This document shows positions 1-10,091 of a stretch of DNA of 64,000 nucleotides, one piece after another. How positions within the stretch are numbered: the first letter of the stretch is position 1; the number at the start of each line of letters is the position of its first letter. The position numbers and the translations under genes were made by a program. The notes under the pieces were generated by a model. The model searched no databases, had not been told where the DNA came from, and was given only the letters and a program-made list of their open reading frames with translations. The DNA comes from Verrucomicrobiales bacterium (lineage in GTDB: Bacteria; Verrucomicrobiota; Verrucomicrobiia; Verrucomicrobiales; DEV007), in assembly GCA_029210205.1 (NCBI GenBank), contig JARGOD010000002.1:40344-104343 (forward strand), given 5' to 3'.

Positions 1-570
1 AATCCTCTTGTGACCACGCCAGACGGCCAGGTCCTCGCGCTTGATGCAAAGTTCGATTTCGACGACAATGCCCTTTACCGTCATCCTGAAATCGCAGAAC
101 TCCACGATCCAACCGAGGAAGATCCACGCGAAGTTGAGGCGGCCAAGTTTGACCTGAACTACATTGGTCTCGACGGAAACATTGCGTGTCTCGTGAACGG
201 AGCCGGACTCGCCATGGCGACGATGGACATCATCAAGCAAAGTGGCGGCGAGCCCGCCAACTTTCTCGACGTAGGAGGAGGTGCAACGCAGGAGCAGGTC
301 CGCAACGCTTTCAAAATTATCCTGAGCGATCCAAACGTGAAAGGGATTCTCGTCAATATCTTTGGTGGAATCATGGACTGCGATGTCATCGCGAAAGGAA
401 TCGTAGCTGCCTGCGGCGAAGTCGATCTCAATATCCCACTCGTCGTTCGCCTCGAAGGCAACAACGTTGAGGCGGGCAAAGCGACCCTCGCTAGCTCAGA
501 TGTTAACCTTATCGCGGCAGATACCCTTGCCGACGCGGCTCAGAAAGCCGTTGCTGCCATCACCGTTTAA
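1..570 (+). CDS. sucC: Succinyl-CoA synthetase (ADP-forming) beta subunit, 3' part
   Basis: C-terminal 189 residues of the beta subunit of succinyl-CoA ligase, the TCA-cycle enzyme that interconverts succinyl-CoA and succinate with substrate-level phosphorylation. The reading frame is open from base 1, so the 5' half lies outside the window. Visible: the end of the ATP-grasp domain (INPL start, then [17 protein letters not shown]) and the complete C-terminal CoA-ligase domain, with the [14 protein letters not shown] segment, the glycine-rich FLDVGGGA loop and [11 protein letters not shown]. Directly followed by sucD after 24 bp, the usual sucCD operon. Assignment is secure; only the truncation is notable. 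Confidence 0.96.
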   Translation, partial: NPLVTTPDGQVLALDAKFDFDDNALYRHPEIAELHDPTEEDPREVEAAKFDLNYIGLDGNIACLVNGAGLAMATMDIIKQSGGEPANFLDVGGGATQEQVRNAFKIILSDPNVKGILVNIFGGIMDCDVIAKGIVAACGEVDLNIPLVVRLEGNNVEAGKATLASSDVNLIAADTLADAAQKAVAAITV

Positions 571-594
571 TCAGGACCTTTACTTCATTTTCTC

Positions 595-1488
595 ATGGCT
601 ATTCTCGTTGACGAAAACACGAAAATCTTGATTCAGGGTATCACCGGATCTTTTGGCGGGCGCCACGCGCAGCTCAGCCTGGACTATGGCACGCAACTCG
701 TCGCCGGCGTCACTCCGGGTAAGGGCGGGCAGAAGTTTGCGGACACCGTCCCGATTTTTGACACGGTCGGACAGGCTGTCCAGGAAACCGGCGCAACGGT
801 CAGTACGATCTTTGTTCCACCTCCCTTCGCAGCGGATGCGATTCTCGAAGCGGTCGATGCAGGCGTCGAACTCGTCGTCGCGATCACCGAAGGAATTCCG
901 GTCATGGACATGATGCGCGTCCGCGCCGGTATGGCCGGTTCCGGAGCGCGCCTCATCGGGCCGAACTGCCCCGGCATTGTCACTCCCGGCACCGGTGAAA
1001 ATTCACACGGCGGCTGCCGCATTGGCATCGCGCCCGGATACATTCACAAGCGTGGCAAAGTCGGCGTCGTTTCCCGCAGTGGAACGCTTACTTACGAAGC
1101 GGTTTATCAGCTCACCAGTCTCGGTCTCGGTCAGAGCACTTGTGTTGGAATTGGTGGAGACCCTATTAATGGCACCTCCCACCTCGACATCATGAAGATG
1201 TTCAACGAGGACCCTGAGACCGAAGCGATCATCATGATCGGTGAGATCGGCGGCACTGCCGAGGAAGAAGCTGCCGAGTGGGCGAAAGAGAATTGTAAAA
1301 AACCAATCGCCGGTTTTATCGCTGGTGCGACCGCTCCTCCGGGACGCCGCATGGGTCACGCTGGCGCAATCGTTTCAGGGGGCAAAGGAACCGCCGAGGC
1401 AAAGATTGCCGCGATGCGCGATGCCGGGATCGAAGTCGCAGACAACCCATCCGATATGGGCGCTGCTCTCGTTCGTGCGATGGGCTGA
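595..1488 (+). CDS. sucD: Succinyl-CoA synthetase alpha subunit
   Basis: 297-residue alpha subunit, full length for the family. It carries the CoA-binding Rossmann domain ([11 protein letters not shown] near the N-terminus, then VTPGKGG) and the ligase domain with the phosphorylated histidine in [16 protein letters not shown] at about residue 252. IGPNCPGI and the SRSGTLTYE segment are also typical. It pairs with SucC just upstream to form the heteromeric enzyme of the cytosolic TCA cycle. The ATG at 595 lies 24 bp after the sucC stop, so the two are surely co-transcribed, and citrate synthase follows 68 bp on. Confidence 0.97.
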   Translation: MAILVDENTKILIQGITGSFGGRHAQLSLDYGTQLVAGVTPGKGGQKFADTVPIFDTVGQAVQETGATVSTIFVPPPFAADAILEAVDAGVELVVAITEGIPVMDMMRVRAGMAGSGARLIGPNCPGIVTPGTGENSHGGCRIGIAPGYIHKRGKVGVVSRSGTLTYEAVYQLTSLGLGQSTCVGIGGDPINGTSHLDIMKMFNEDPETEAIIMIGEIGGTAEEEAAEWAKENCKKPIAGFIAGATAPPGRRMGHAGAIVSGGKGTAEAKIAAMRDAGIEVADNPSDMGAALVRAMG

Positions 1489-1556
1489 AAGAGTTTCGAG
1501 GAACGAAGCTCGATTTGAGTTTCAATACGTAGTTTAAGAGGATTAGAATAACAGAG

Positions 1557-2690
1557 ATGTCGGAAAAACCGGAATATGCAAAGGGACTCGCGGGAGTCAT
1601 CGCCAATGAATCATGTCTGAGCGATGTTCAGGGCCAGGAAGGCATCCTTCGCTACCTCGGTTTTAACATCGATGATCTCGTCGAAAACTGCACTTTTGAA
1701 GAGGTAACCTATCTACTTCATCGCCGTAAGCTTCCGACCGAATCCGAGTTGGCTGAATTCACGAAAACACTCCGTGCCGAACGTCATCTCCCTCAGGGCG
1801 TCATTGATTTCATCCAGGCTGCGCCGAAGGACGCGCAACCGATGGAGGTGCTTCGCACCGGAGTCAGCATGCTCGGACTCTACGACACCCGTGGACACGA
1901 TCAGGACTACGATTTAAACGAAGAGCGTGCCATCGCGATTTGCGCGCAGATGTCTCTTATCGTCGCCTACTATCATCGGGCACGTCAGGGTCTCGACTTA
2001 CCACCGGTTCGCGAAGACTTATCCGAGGCGGCTCACTTTCTCTATCTCATCACTGGCGAAGAACCAAGTGCCGAGGCCACGAAGACTCTCGATGTCGCCC
2101 TCATCATTCACGCCGACCACGGCATGAACGCTTCGACTTTCAGTGCGCGTGTTACCGTCGCGACCTTGTCCGACATGTATTCGGCGATCACTTCCGCGAT
2201 CGGAACGTTGAAAGGTCCACTTCACGGTGGTGCTAACGAAGGGGTCATTCACATGCTTCAGGAGATCGGCAGCCTCGATAAGGTTGATGCCTACGTCGAA
2301 GATTGTCTCGAAAACAAAAAGAAGATCATGGGAATCGGGCACCGCGTCTATCGTGTCCTCGACCCACGCGCGCCACACCTTCGCAAGATGGCGATCAAGC
2401 TTACTGAAGAGTTGGGTGAGACAAAGTGGATCGACATGTCCGAGCGTATCGCTGAGATCATGCGCGAGCGAAAAGGGCTCAACGCGAACGTCGATTTCTA
2501 CTCAGCAACAGTTTACTACTCGCTCGATATCCCGACCGATCTCTTCACCCCGATTTTCGCGATATCGCGCGCTGCGGGATGGACTGCGCAGGTCCTGGAG
2601 CAATTAGAAGATAACCGCCTCTACCGTCCGTTGACCTATTACACCGGTCCGACGACGGATCAGCCTGTGCCTCCGTTGTCGGAGCGCTGA
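1557..2690 (+). CDS. gltA: Citrate synthase (type II, short form)
   Basis: 377 residues, the length of the short bacterial citrate synthase/2-methylcitrate synthase group. Three catalytic positions are visible: His in GPLHGGANEGV, His in MGIGHRVYR, and Asp in NVDFYSATVYY. It condenses oxaloacetate with acetyl-CoA. The chosen ATG at 1557 gives a normal N-terminus (MSEKPEYAKGLAGVIA). Lying next to sucCD with no prp genes around, it is most likely the TCA citrate synthase rather than methylcitrate synthase, but the short forms cannot be separated by sequence reading alone. It ends facing the convergent allophanate hydrolase gene 72 bp away. Confidence 0.93.
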   Translation: MSEKPEYAKGLAGVIANESCLSDVQGQEGILRYLGFNIDDLVENCTFEEVTYLLHRRKLPTESELAEFTKTLRAERHLPQGVIDFIQAAPKDAQPMEVLRTGVSMLGLYDTRGHDQDYDLNEERAIAICAQMSLIVAYYHRARQGLDLPPVREDLSEAAHFLYLITGEEPSAEATKTLDVALIIHADHGMNASTFSARVTVATLSDMYSAITSAIGTLKGPLHGGANEGVIHMLQEIGSLDKVDAYVEDCLENKKKIMGIGHRVYRVLDPRAPHLRKMAIKLTEELGETKWIDMSERIAEIMRERKGLNANVDFYSATVYYSLDIPTDLFTPIFAISRAAGWTAQVLEQLEDNRLYRPLTYYTGPTTDQPVPPLSER

Positions 2691-2723
2691 TAGCCTAAAT
2701 CATCCGAAGCGGATTTAGAAAAG

Positions 2724-2740
2724 GCCACTCTCTTTGTGGC
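2724..2740. terminator. Weak hairpin between convergent genes
   Basis: GCCAC - 7 nt loop - GTGGC in the 72-bp gap between the convergent citrate synthase and allophanate hydrolase genes. The stem is only 5 bp and there is no clean T-run on either side, so a terminator role is a guess from position. Confidence 0.25.
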
Positions 2741-2762
2741 GGACTCTTTATGTTCTGATTAA

Positions 2763-4523
2763 TCAACTCGCTTCCGCAGAAAGGAATGCACGCCAGCCAC
2801 CCAGTTCGGTGATGTCAGTGGAACCTTCCGGGACTGCTGATTCGCAGATGAAGCCGGTCACAATCTTTCCGCCGGCGAGAGTCAGTTTTCCAAATCCGAG
2901 TGGGCTTGGGATTCCCGCGACAAAGGAGCCGAACTGATCTGCCGGAATCGCCCAGCTTTCGACAGCGATAGAAGCGCCTTTTCCCGCTTCCTTTCGAATA
3001 AGACCGGGCCTGGGCGGAAGACCATTCTCGGGGGGCAAGGCCAGGAGCTGGTAGTCCGATGACGTCGAATCTTCACGCAGAAAGTAAGCGCCGCGATCCG
3101 TGAGTTGATGATTGAGAGGAAGGCCTCGCATGTGTGCGCCGCACACAACGACTTCGATCCAGTCGTGGGGGAGTGAGTTCTCTGAAGACTCTGCGCCTCC
3201 AAAACGGTTTGCGAGATCGAGAAGCGCGTGATCGGAAAGGGCAGGGGCGACGAGTGTGATTCCCCAGGGCATTCCTTTTGAGGCGAGCCGTCCCGCTGGA
3301 ATCGCGCAGGCGCTCAGGTCGAGGAGGTTCATGAAATTTGTATAGTAGCCGAGGTTGGAATTCAGCTGAACCGGCTCGGCCTCGACTTCGGCCGCCGTAT
3401 AGGCGGTCCCGGCGGTCGGAGTTACGATAAGATCGACAGAGGCCATCACGAGATCGGCACGGCGTTTCAATTCCTTGAGTTGATACTGTGCACGAAAGCC
3501 GTCAACCGCCCGGGGCGCGCCACCTCCGCTGATGATTTTATGCGTCACCGGAAAGAGGGACTCGGGCTGCGACGTGATAAACTCTTCGATCGCCGCGAAA
3601 CGCTCGGACACCCAGGGGCCCTCATAGAGGAGAAGGGCGGCTTCGAGAAGAGCGCTGAAATCAATGGTCACTTTGGTGCCGCCAATCGATTCCAGTTTCG
3701 TGACGGCTTCTGTGAAAAGAATTTCCGCTTCAGCATCACCAAAAAACTTGAGCTGTTCGGCCTGCGGAACACCGAAGGTGAAATTATCTGCAGGGAACCA
3801 ATTTGTCTGGCTCGGAGCACGAGAGTAGGCGTCATCTGAATCCGGTTGCGCTGCGACTGAGAAAACGGTCGCTGCGTCATCCGGGATTTTCGTGAAGATG
3901 GAAACGCAGTCCAGCGATCGACATGCCGGAACGACTCCTGCGCAGGAGAGGCTTCCGAAGGTGGGTTTGAGTCCGATCAATTCATTGAGACCCGCGGGGA
4001 TGCGGCCCGACCCTGCGGTGTCAGTACCAAGAGAGAAGGTGACGAGATCACGAGCAACGGAAACGGCTGATCCTGAGGAAGAGCCACCGGGGATGAAGTC
4101 TTCGTTGAAAGGATTCTTTGGAAAACCGTAGGGCGACCGAACCCCGACGAGACCAGTCGCGAACTGGTCGAGATTGGTTTTGCCCATGGGGATCGCACCC
4201 GCTTCGATCAGAAGAGCGACAACCGTGGCGTCTTTGTCAGGATCGTAGGCATAGTCGGGGCAAGCCGCTGTCGTGGAGTTCCCGGCCAAGTCGATATTGT
4301 CTTTGATCGCGAAGGGAATCCCGAAGAGCGGTTTGGTTTGAGACGATTCCCCCTCGAGATTCCCGAGGATGGATGCCATCCGCTCGTCGGAGGTCAGCGA
4401 GATCCAGATCAGGGGATCGGATTCGCTGATCGCGGCTTTGAGCTGATCGACGAGCTTCGCGGGTGTGAGTTCGCCGCTCGCATACTGAGCATGGAGCGCG
4501 GAGATAGAAAGATCGAGTGACAT
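2763..4523 (-). CDS. atzF: Allophanate hydrolase
   Basis: 586 residues, full length for AtzF/TrzF-type allophanate hydrolase, which splits allophanate to two ammonia and two CO2. The N-terminal amidase-signature domain (about 1-440) shows the Ser-cisSer-Lys triad regions: FAIKDNIDLAG, PGGSSSGSAVSVA and GTDTAGSGRIPAG. The C-terminal allophanate hydrolase domain (about 460-586) contains GAHMRGLPLNHQL and the LPxxFG-like end. The ATG at 4523 overlaps the stop region of the carboxylase gene upstream (TGA at 4525-4527, 1-bp gap), so the two are translationally coupled. It is the last gene of the nikR-like/DUF1989/carboxylase operon and completes nitrogen release from urea or guanidine. Confidence 0.94.
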   Translation of the reverse strand: MSLDLSISALHAQYASGELTPAKLVDQLKAAISESDPLIWISLTSDERMASILGNLEGESSQTKPLFGIPFAIKDNIDLAGNSTTAACPDYAYDPDKDATVVALLIEAGAIPMGKTNLDQFATGLVGVRSPYGFPKNPFNEDFIPGGSSSGSAVSVARDLVTFSLGTDTAGSGRIPAGLNELIGLKPTFGSLSCAGVVPACRSLDCVSIFTKIPDDAATVFSVAAQPDSDDAYSRAPSQTNWFPADNFTFGVPQAEQLKFFGDAEAEILFTEAVTKLESIGGTKVTIDFSALLEAALLLYEGPWVSERFAAIEEFITSQPESLFPVTHKIISGGGAPRAVDGFRAQYQLKELKRRADLVMASVDLIVTPTAGTAYTAAEVEAEPVQLNSNLGYYTNFMNLLDLSACAIPAGRLASKGMPWGITLVAPALSDHALLDLANRFGGAESSENSLPHDWIEVVVCGAHMRGLPLNHQLTDRGAYFLREDSTSSDYQLLALPPENGLPPRPGLIRKEAGKGASIAVESWAIPADQFGSFVAGIPSPLGFGKLTLAGGKIVTGFICESAVPEGSTDITELGGWRAFLSAEAS

Positions 4524-4524
4524 G

Positions 4525-7500
4525 TCAGGATGGTTTCAGAGCAATGAGAAGTTGTCCCGGCTGCACAGGATCTCCTTCGGAGGCAAAGAGTGACTCCACC
4601 GTGCCAGCTTCCGGCGAGGGAATCGTGATTTCCATTTTCATCGCTTCAAGGATGAGAACTGGATCATCGGCGGCAACGACATCTCCTGGTTTCACGAGAA
4701 CCTTCCAGACGGAACCGGCGACGGCGGCTTCGACGGGTTCGCATCCCTCCGGTAACTCGCTCTCGGGCGGCGCGGCCGCTTCCTCGGCGGTCTCGACGAG
4801 CTTCTTGAAAATACCTGCGTCTTCCCAGCGCTGCCGTTCTTCTCGGAAGGAGTTCTGCTGGGTCGACTGAAAGCTGGAGATCGACTCGACTTCACTTTCG
4901 AGAAACTGATTGTAGTTTCGCAGCGAGAAGCTTGTCTCTTCGATCTTCGGATTCCATCGACCAATGAGAAAGTCGGCGCGAAGTTGCTGAAGCTCCTCGC
5001 CGGAGACTTCGTAGAAACGGATCTGATCAAAGAAGCGCAGAAGCCACGGCTCCTCCTCAGTGAAGGATGGAGTGACATGAAATTTGTTCCACATCTGTAC
5101 GGTGCGCCCGACGAACTGATAGCCGCCGGGACCTTCCATACCGTAGATGCAGAGGTAGGCTCCTCCGATCCCGACAGCGTTTTCCGGCGTCCAGGTTCTC
5201 GCTGGGTTGTACTTCGTGGTTACAAGCCGGTGTCTCGGGTCGAGCGGCGTTGCGACTGGCGCTCCAAGATAAACGTCGCCGAGGCCCATGACGCAGTAGG
5301 CGGCGGAGTAGACGATTTCCTTCACCTCGTCGATCGACTCCAAACCATTGACGCGACGGATGAATTCAATGTTGCTTGGGCACCAGGGCGCCTCGGGATT
5401 GACCGACTGCATGTATTTTTGAATCGCCTCCTGTGTGCTCGGATCGTCCCACGAGAGAGGCAGGTGCACGATCCGCGCCGGAACCTCGACCGATTCCAGA
5501 TCGGTGATCGCGGCTTCCGACTCGCGGACCAGCTCGATGACTTTCCCTTGCGAAAGGCGGTGGCTGTCAAAGTGGACCTGAAGAGACCGAATCCCAGGGG
5601 TGAGATCGAGGATGCCGTCGATCTTCTGTTCCTGAAACCACTGGTAGACCACGTGCGCTTTGAAGCGAAGATTCAGGTCGAGTTTCATCTCGCCGTATTC
5701 GATGAGGAGATGGCTTTCTCCGCTCGGCCGAATCGTGACGCCGGGGAGTGATTCGATCACTGCGGTTTGAGTTGGTATAGCTTGGGTCTCAGCAGGCTTA
5801 GGGTCACTTGAGCCGATGAGTTTCGCGATCGACAAATCTTGTTGGTCGCGCAGAAGTCTCGCCTCCTCATCCGAGACCGGATGAAACCGGATCGTATCAC
5901 CTGGATCGACCTGTCCCATCTTCCAGAGATCAGCTTCGATGACGGTAGCAGGACAAACAAAGCCACCGAGACTCGGACCATCGGGGCCAAGAACCACGGG
6001 CATGTCTCCCGTGAAATCAATCGAACCGACTGCATAGGCATTGTCGTGAATATTCGAGGGGTGAAGACCGGCTTCGCCTCCGTCCTCGCGCGCCCATGTC
6101 GGCTTAGGTCCGATCAGTCGAACGCCGGTTCGCGCAGAGTTGTAGTGGACCTTCCAATCCGTCGTGAAGACCATTTCGATGTCTTCCGGAGTAAAAAATT
6201 CCGGACAGCCGTGAGGTCCGTAGATGACCGCGATATCCCAGTGCGTCGAGTACGTCGGGATGAGGCCTTCAGGTGCAGGGAGGGAATCACCCGCGGCCGC
6301 ATGACCGAGTCTAAGGACGTCGCCGACTCGCAACGCGCGACCTCCGTGACCACCGAACTGGCCGAGAGTAAAAGTTGATTTACTGCCAAGGTAATCAGGC
6401 ACATCCAATCCCCCCTTCACGGCGAGGTAAGCCCGCACGCCAGGATCTTTTCCGCTTGTTCCGATTTTAAGAACGGAATCTTTGCTAACAGAGATTGGCT
6501 TCCCGAAAGAAATAGGCTCTCCGTCCAGCGTCGATGGTAGAGGTGCACCAACGAGTGCTATCTCGCTCGCTTGATTGAACTTTAAGGTTGGTCCTGACAC
6601 GGTGATTTCAAGCCCCGCAGTCCCCTCATCATTTCCGACGAGTCGATTCGCAATCCGGAAGGAAAGAGAATCCATCGGGCCGGAAGGCGGAATGCCGACC
6701 TCCCAGTAGCCGATCCGACCGGGGAAATCCTGCACCGTAGTCTGTGTGCCCGAAGCGAGGACATCGATCGTTGAGGGGGTGTAGTCGAAATCGGCAAGGA
6801 CGCTCGTGCTCATCGCGCCCGGATCGGCAAAAACATCGCACTGAATGATCTCGCGGAGATATTCAAGATTGGTTTCGATGCCAGCGATATTTGTTTCTGC
6901 AAGAGCAGTAGACATTGCGGCGACGGCTTCTTCACGACTCGGAGCCGTGACCATGATCTTTCCGATGAGAGAATCATAGTGCGCCGAGATAACGCTACCG
7001 CTTGAAATCCAATGATCGACTCTCGCGTTGTTTGGGAAAATGACTTCAGTGAGGAGGCCGGATGAAGGCTGGAAATCTTTCGCCGGATCTTCGGCGCAGA
7101 GGCGCACTTCGATGGAGTAACCGGACTCGGCGAAGGTGTAATCGATTTCATCGCCACCCGCGAGTTTCACCATCCACTCGACGAGGTCCACGCCGGTGAC
7201 TGATTCGGTGATGCCGTGCTCGACCTGGAGACGCGTGTTGATTTCGAGAAAGTAGTATTCGCCGGTGTCGGCATCGACGAGAAACTCAGCGGTCCCGGCA
7301 CTGCGATAGTTCAGCGCTGCCGCCATCTTTGCGGCGCCTTCGAAAAGATCCGGAGCTTCTTCACGAGTGAAGCCGGGAGCAGGAGTTTCCTCGACGATCT
7401 TCTGGTGGCGACGTTGCGCGGAGCAGTCGCGCGTTCCTAAGGCAACGACATGGCCTTTTCCGTCGCCAAACAACTGGACCTCGACGTGGCGGGCACGCTG

Positions 7501-8106
7501 AATGTATTTTTCGAGAAAAACTCCGCTATCACCGAAGTTCGCTTCGCTGGCACGGGTAACCCTGTTGAATGCGTCACCCAACCCTGTTGAGTCCTGACAA
7601 ATCTCCATCCCAATACCGCCTCCTCCTGCGGTGCTCTTGAGCATGACAGGATAGCCGATTGCTTCTGCTGCCGTGATCGCTTCATCGACGGAGGTGAGAA
7701 GGGCAGTCCCTTCAAGAAGAGGGACGCCGCTGTCTTTGGCTATCTGCCTAGCGGTGTGCTTTAGGCCGAACTGACGAATCTGTTCTCCCGTGGGTCCGAT
7801 CCAGGCGACTCCGGCTGCTTCGCATGCCTCCGCGAACGAAGCGTTCTCGGAGAGGAGACCGTAGCCCGGGTGTATTCCGTCAGCTCCGGTTTGTGCGGCA
7901 ATTTCAAGAATGCGTTCCGTTTGCAGATAAGATTCGGAGACCGGAGCGGGTCCAAGAAGAAACGCTTCGTCAGCGTCGGTGACATGAGGCGCGTCACGAT
8001 CCGCCTCCGAATAAACAGCGACAGAAGGGATACCAAGAACCTTGAGTGTGCGAATAATCCGGCAGGCGATTTCCCCGCGGTTGGCGATAAGAACTTTGGA
8101 AAGCAT
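4525..8106 (-). CDS. Urea carboxylase / guanidine carboxylase (biotin-dependent)
   Basis: 1193-residue single-chain biotin carboxylase. Domains in order: biotin carboxylase with ATP-grasp (about 1-450; start [43 protein letters not shown]), the AHS2-like carboxyltransferase half (about 490-790; [19 protein letters not shown]), the AHS1-like half (about 840-1070; [32 protein letters not shown]), and a C-terminal biotinyl domain with the lysine in EAMKME. The start at 8106 was chosen because the family N-terminus begins there; the upstream extension is arginine-rich read-through of the neighbouring gene. The family contains true urea carboxylases and guanidine carboxylases. The adjacent pair of DUF1989 proteins (now known as carboxyguanidine deiminase subunits) favours guanidine as substrate, but this is inference. 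Confidence 0.92.
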   Translation of the reverse strand: MLSKVLIANRGEIACRIIRTLKVLGIPSVAVYSEADRDAPHVTDADEAFLLGPAPVSESYLQTERILEIAAQTGADGIHPGYGLLSENASFAEACEAAGVAWIGPTGEQIRQFGLKHTARQIAKDSGVPLLEGTALLTSVDEAITAAEAIGYPVMLKSTAGGGGIGMEICQDSTGLGDAFNRVTRASEANFGDSGVFLEKYIQRARHVEVQLFGDGKGHVVALGTRDCSAQRRHQKIVEETPAPGFTREEAPDLFEGAAKMAAALNYRSAGTAEFLVDADTGEYYFLEINTRLQVEHGITESVTGVDLVEWMVKLAGGDEIDYTFAESGYSIEVRLCAEDPAKDFQPSSGLLTEVIFPNNARVDHWISSGSVISAHYDSLIGKIMVTAPSREEAVAAMSTALAETNIAGIETNLEYLREIIQCDVFADPGAMSTSVLADFDYTPSTIDVLASGTQTTVQDFPGRIGYWEVGIPPSGPMDSLSFRIANRLVGNDEGTAGLEITVSGPTLKFNQASEIALVGAPLPSTLDGEPISFGKPISVSKDSVLKIGTSGKDPGVRAYLAVKGGLDVPDYLGSKSTFTLGQFGGHGGRALRVGDVLRLGHAAAGDSLPAPEGLIPTYSTHWDIAVIYGPHGCPEFFTPEDIEMVFTTDWKVHYNSARTGVRLIGPKPTWAREDGGEAGLHPSNIHDNAYAVGSIDFTGDMPVVLGPDGPSLGGFVCPATVIEADLWKMGQVDPGDTIRFHPVSDEEARLLRDQQDLSIAKLIGSSDPKPAETQAIPTQTAVIESLPGVTIRPSGESHLLIEYGEMKLDLNLRFKAHVVYQWFQEQKIDGILDLTPGIRSLQVHFDSHRLSQGKVIELVRESEAAITDLESVEVPARIVHLPLSWDDPSTQEAIQKYMQSVNPEAPWCPSNIEFIRRVNGLESIDEVKEIVYSAAYCVMGLGDVYLGAPVATPLDPRHRLVTTKYNPARTWTPENAVGIGGAYLCIYGMEGPGGYQFVGRTVQMWNKFHVTPSFTEEEPWLLRFFDQIRFYEVSGEELQQLRADFLIGRWNPKIEETSFSLRNYNQFLESEVESISSFQSTQQNSFREERQRWEDAGIFKKLVETAEEAAAPPESELPEGCEPVEAAVAGSVWKVLVKPGDVVAADDPVLILEAMKMEITIPSPEAGTVESLFASEGDPVQPGQLLIALKPS

Positions 8107-8117
8107 GATGGGTGAGC

Positions 8118-8750
8118 TCAGTCCCAGATGAGAACCTCGACAGGAGTGGGGTTGTAGGCGTTGCAGGGATTGTTGAGCTGCGGGCAGTTGGAAATCAAGG
8201 CGATGACATCCATTTCCGCGACCATTTCGACGTAGCGACCGGGGGCGGAAATTCCGTCGGCGAAGGTGAGTTTGCCATCGGGAGTGACGGGGACGTTCAT
8301 GAAAAAGTTGATGTTGTTCGTGATGTCCCGCTTCCCGAGGCCCTCGCCCCATTCGATCACCCCGCAAAGAAAGGAGTCGCGACAAGCGTGCATGGGTTCC
8401 TTGTCGAGCGAGTAGCGCATCGTGTTCGACTCGCGCGAGCAGGCGCCGCCAACGGTGTCGTGGCGACCGCAGGTGTCCGCAGTGATCGTGAGAAGTTCGT
8501 TGCCCTCTGTCGACATCAGGGTCGTGCCGGCAGTGAGGTAAAGTGCGGCCTGATTTCGAATCGTGACATCGGCGGCGTATCGATCAGTCGGGTCGTTCGC
8601 GTTGTAGAAAAGCGTGTCAGCGGCCTGATTGCCCTCGAGGTCGAGAATGCGAAAGGTCTGGCCTTTGCTGATCTTGCGCATCCAGTGATCACCGGCTTCG
8701 ATGACTTCACGATAGACGGCGTCTTCGGGAGAATAAGATGATTCAGTCAT
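8118..8750 (-). CDS. Urea carboxylase-associated protein 1 (DUF1989; carboxyguanidine deiminase subunit)
   Basis: 210 residues, the shorter of two DUF1989 paralogues, matching the length of urea carboxylase-associated protein 1. The core is recognisable from [14 protein letters not shown], the metal-binding stretch [15 protein letters not shown] (Cys-His-Cys) and [10 protein letters not shown]. In bacteria with guanidine carboxylase, the two DUF1989 proteins form carboxyguanidine deiminase (CgdAB), which converts carboxyguanidine to allophanate plus ammonia; that role is transferred by family and context. It sits 11 bp upstream of the carboxylase and 3 bp downstream of its paralogue, in one operon. 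Which of CgdA or CgdB it is cannot be decided here. Confidence 0.88.
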   Translation of the reverse strand: MTESSYSPEDAVYREVIEAGDHWMRKISKGQTFRILDLEGNQAADTLFYNANDPTDRYAADVTIRNQAALYLTAGTTLMSTEGNELLTITADTCGRHDTVGGACSRESNTMRYSLDKEPMHACRDSFLCGVIEWGEGLGKRDITNNINFFMNVPVTPDGKLTFADGISAPGRYVEMVAEMDVIALISNCPQLNNPCNAYNPTPVEVLIWD

Positions 8751-8753
8751 GGC

Positions 8754-9479
8754 TCAGGAACGCAGGGCGTAGTAGTCCTCTGTGTTGATAAAAGCCCGCT
8801 CGTTCTCGGGCCGGGAGAGGCGGCAGGGATCGTCCGCTGCGACAGGGTCGGCATCGAAGACTTCGAGCTTTACTGGCTTGGGTGCATAGGTCGTGTTCGG
8901 ATCGAGCGGATGTTGGCAGGAGGTCAGGACCACCAGCGTATCCATTTCAAAACGGAGTTCGACGACGGATCCCGCAGCCGACGCACCATCGACATAACTG
9001 AGATGCCCTCCGTCATTGGAGACGACTTTCGAGAAGAGATTCAAATTCGGAACGATATCCTTCTTTCCGAGTCCGTGCTTTCCTAACTCGATCAGAAAAT
9101 TTTCACGCGCGTTCCGGTAAAAATCATTCCGCGCAATTTGGTAATTGTGCTCGCCATATTTCTCACGGACCAACTTCGCATCGGTGCAGCCGCAAACGCT
9201 GTCATGCCAACCGGCAGTGTCCTTGATGATCGAACAAAAGAGGCGGCCCATGTCGGAATGCAGGCAATGTCCTTCGGTGAGCTGAAAGGTGTGCTGCCCT
9301 TTCAGCGTGTCGGGCATGTTGTAACGCTCGATCGGCTCGTCGGCATTGTAGAGGAGGGTGCTGACATTCGCGCCACCTTCAAGATCGGTGAGTCTAAGAA
9401 CCTTGCCTCGACGGATTGTCTGCGACCACATCCCTCCGCCGGGAACAGTCTTCGCGTAAATGATTTCAGGCTCGCTCAT
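8754..9479 (-). CDS. Urea carboxylase-associated protein 2 (DUF1989; carboxyguanidine deiminase subunit)
   Basis: 241 residues from the ATG at 9479; a TTG at 9503 would add eight residues, but the family normally begins near [15 protein letters not shown]1989 fold: [16 protein letters not shown], a metal-site stretch [12 protein letters not shown] (His, Cys) and [10 protein letters not shown]. It differs from its neighbour by the longer middle ([21 protein letters not shown]), as usual for urea carboxylase-associated protein 2. It is proposed to form the heteromeric carboxyguanidine deiminase with the next gene. First structural gene after the NikR-like regulator, with a 95-bp gap that carries a dispersed repeat. 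Confidence 0.88.
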   Translation of the reverse strand: MSEPEIIYAKTVPGGGMWSQTIRRGKVLRLTDLEGGANVSTLLYNADEPIERYNMPDTLKGQHTFQLTEGHCLHSDMGRLFCSIIKDTAGWHDSVCGCTDAKLVREKYGEHNYQIARNDFYRNARENFLIELGKHGLGKKDIVPNLNLFSKVVSNDGGHLSYVDGASAAGSVVELRFEMDTLVVLTSCQHPLDPNTTYAPKPVKLEVFDADPVAADDPCRLSRPENERAFINTEDYYALRS

Positions 9480-9508
9480 GGGGTGGGCGCTTTGCGCTGT
9501 CAAAAGTG

Positions 9509-9556
9509 AAAGGTAAAAGGTGGGAAGGTTTTCAAGGTGGCAGGATGGTGCCCGCC
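9509..9556. repeat. Dispersed intergenic repeat A, copy 1
   Basis: A 24-bp stretch (9509-9532, AAAGGTAAAAGG...) identical to 18956-18979, followed after 4 bp by a 20-bp palindromic part (9537-9556; core GGTGCCCGCC) that matches 18/20 with 18985-19004. It lies between the NikR-like gene and the first DUF1989 gene, just downstream of a stop codon, as does copy 2. Confidence 0.75.
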
Positions 9557-9574
9557 TTTTCTCTAGACTGCTGA

Positions 9575-10015
9575 CTACTCGCCTGGAAATGGGTGGATCG
9601 GTGGGATGAGGAGTGACATCATGACGAGGCGTCCCGACTTCACTCCCTTACAGGTGATAAGCTTGTCGGCGATCATTTTGAGACGTCTCGCCGGGCCCTG
9701 CACGAGAATGACTTCCATGGTGTGGTCTTCTTCGAGGAGGATGTGCTGCGAGCTGATGACTTCGTCGATGTATTCCCGCTCGATCGCAGCGAGTTGGGGA
9801 AGGAGTCCCGACTTTGACTCGTCGTAAAAGAGCGTGATGGTCCCGGCCATCATTTCCGTGCCGCGTTGCTTGTAATGCTCGATCAAGCTGGCATTGATCA
9901 TCTCCGCGACGGCCTGCGAGCGATTCGTGAATCCGCGCGCTTTCACGAGATTATCCAACTCGTTGTAGACTCCGTTCGGCAGAGAAATACTGATTCGTTT
10001 AACACCTTTTTCCAA
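9575..10015 (-). CDS. NikR-like ribbon-helix-helix regulator
   Basis: 146 residues. N-terminal ribbon-helix-helix DNA-binding domain ([18 protein letters not shown], then the [14 protein letters not shown] helix) joined to an ACT-like ligand domain, the architecture of the nickel regulator NikR. The start is a TTG at 10015, supported by an excellent AAGGAGG 5-6 nt upstream, rare in this window. Compared with E. coli NikR the first His (SSQH) is kept, but the HVH strand that supplies two nickel ligands is missing and the Cys ligand position reads Thr (EDHTMEV), so the high-affinity Ni site looks broken. It heads the operon for nickel-free guanidine/urea breakdown, and a perfect inverted repeat lies 47-76 bp upstream. 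Autoregulation in response to another effector is likely but inferred. Confidence 0.82.
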   Translation of the reverse strand: MEKGVKRISISLPNGVYNELDNLVKARGFTNRSQAVAEMINASLIEHYKQRGTEMMAGTITLFYDESKSGLLPQLAAIEREYIDEVISSQHILLEEDHTMEVILVQGPARRLKMIADKLITCKGVKSGRLVMMSLLIPPIHPFPGE

Positions 10016-10061
10016 GACGACCTCCTTTTCTCCGACTACCTGAGCACAACGCGGGCCAAGG

Positions 10062-10091
10062 AGTAATACTTTTAAGCAAAATAGTATTACT
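10062..10091. promoter_or_regulatory. Inverted repeat, probable operator of the NikR-like gene
   Basis: Perfect 9-bp inverted repeat AGTAATACT - 12 bp - AGTATTACT. It is 30 bp long, like NikR operators (two 6-bp half-sites about 16 bp apart), and lies directly upstream of the NikR-like gene. The right arm overlaps the stop codon of the FGE-like gene upstream. The core heptamer GTAATAC recurs twice in front of SBP2 (26237-26265). Confidence 0.6.

Noticed and set aside
7560..7600. Repeat-B-like sequence (ACCCAACCCTGTT) within the carboxylase gene
   Set aside because: It is fully coding, the protein aligns without an insertion at this point (family-conserved length between the ATP-grasp motif and NFGD), so the 13-bp match is most likely chance.
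8107..8385. Longer carboxylase start giving a 1286-residue protein
   Set aside because: The extra N-terminus is Arg/His/Gln-rich read-through opposite the DUF1989 gene frame; the biotin carboxylase family starts at [13 protein letters not shown] (8106).
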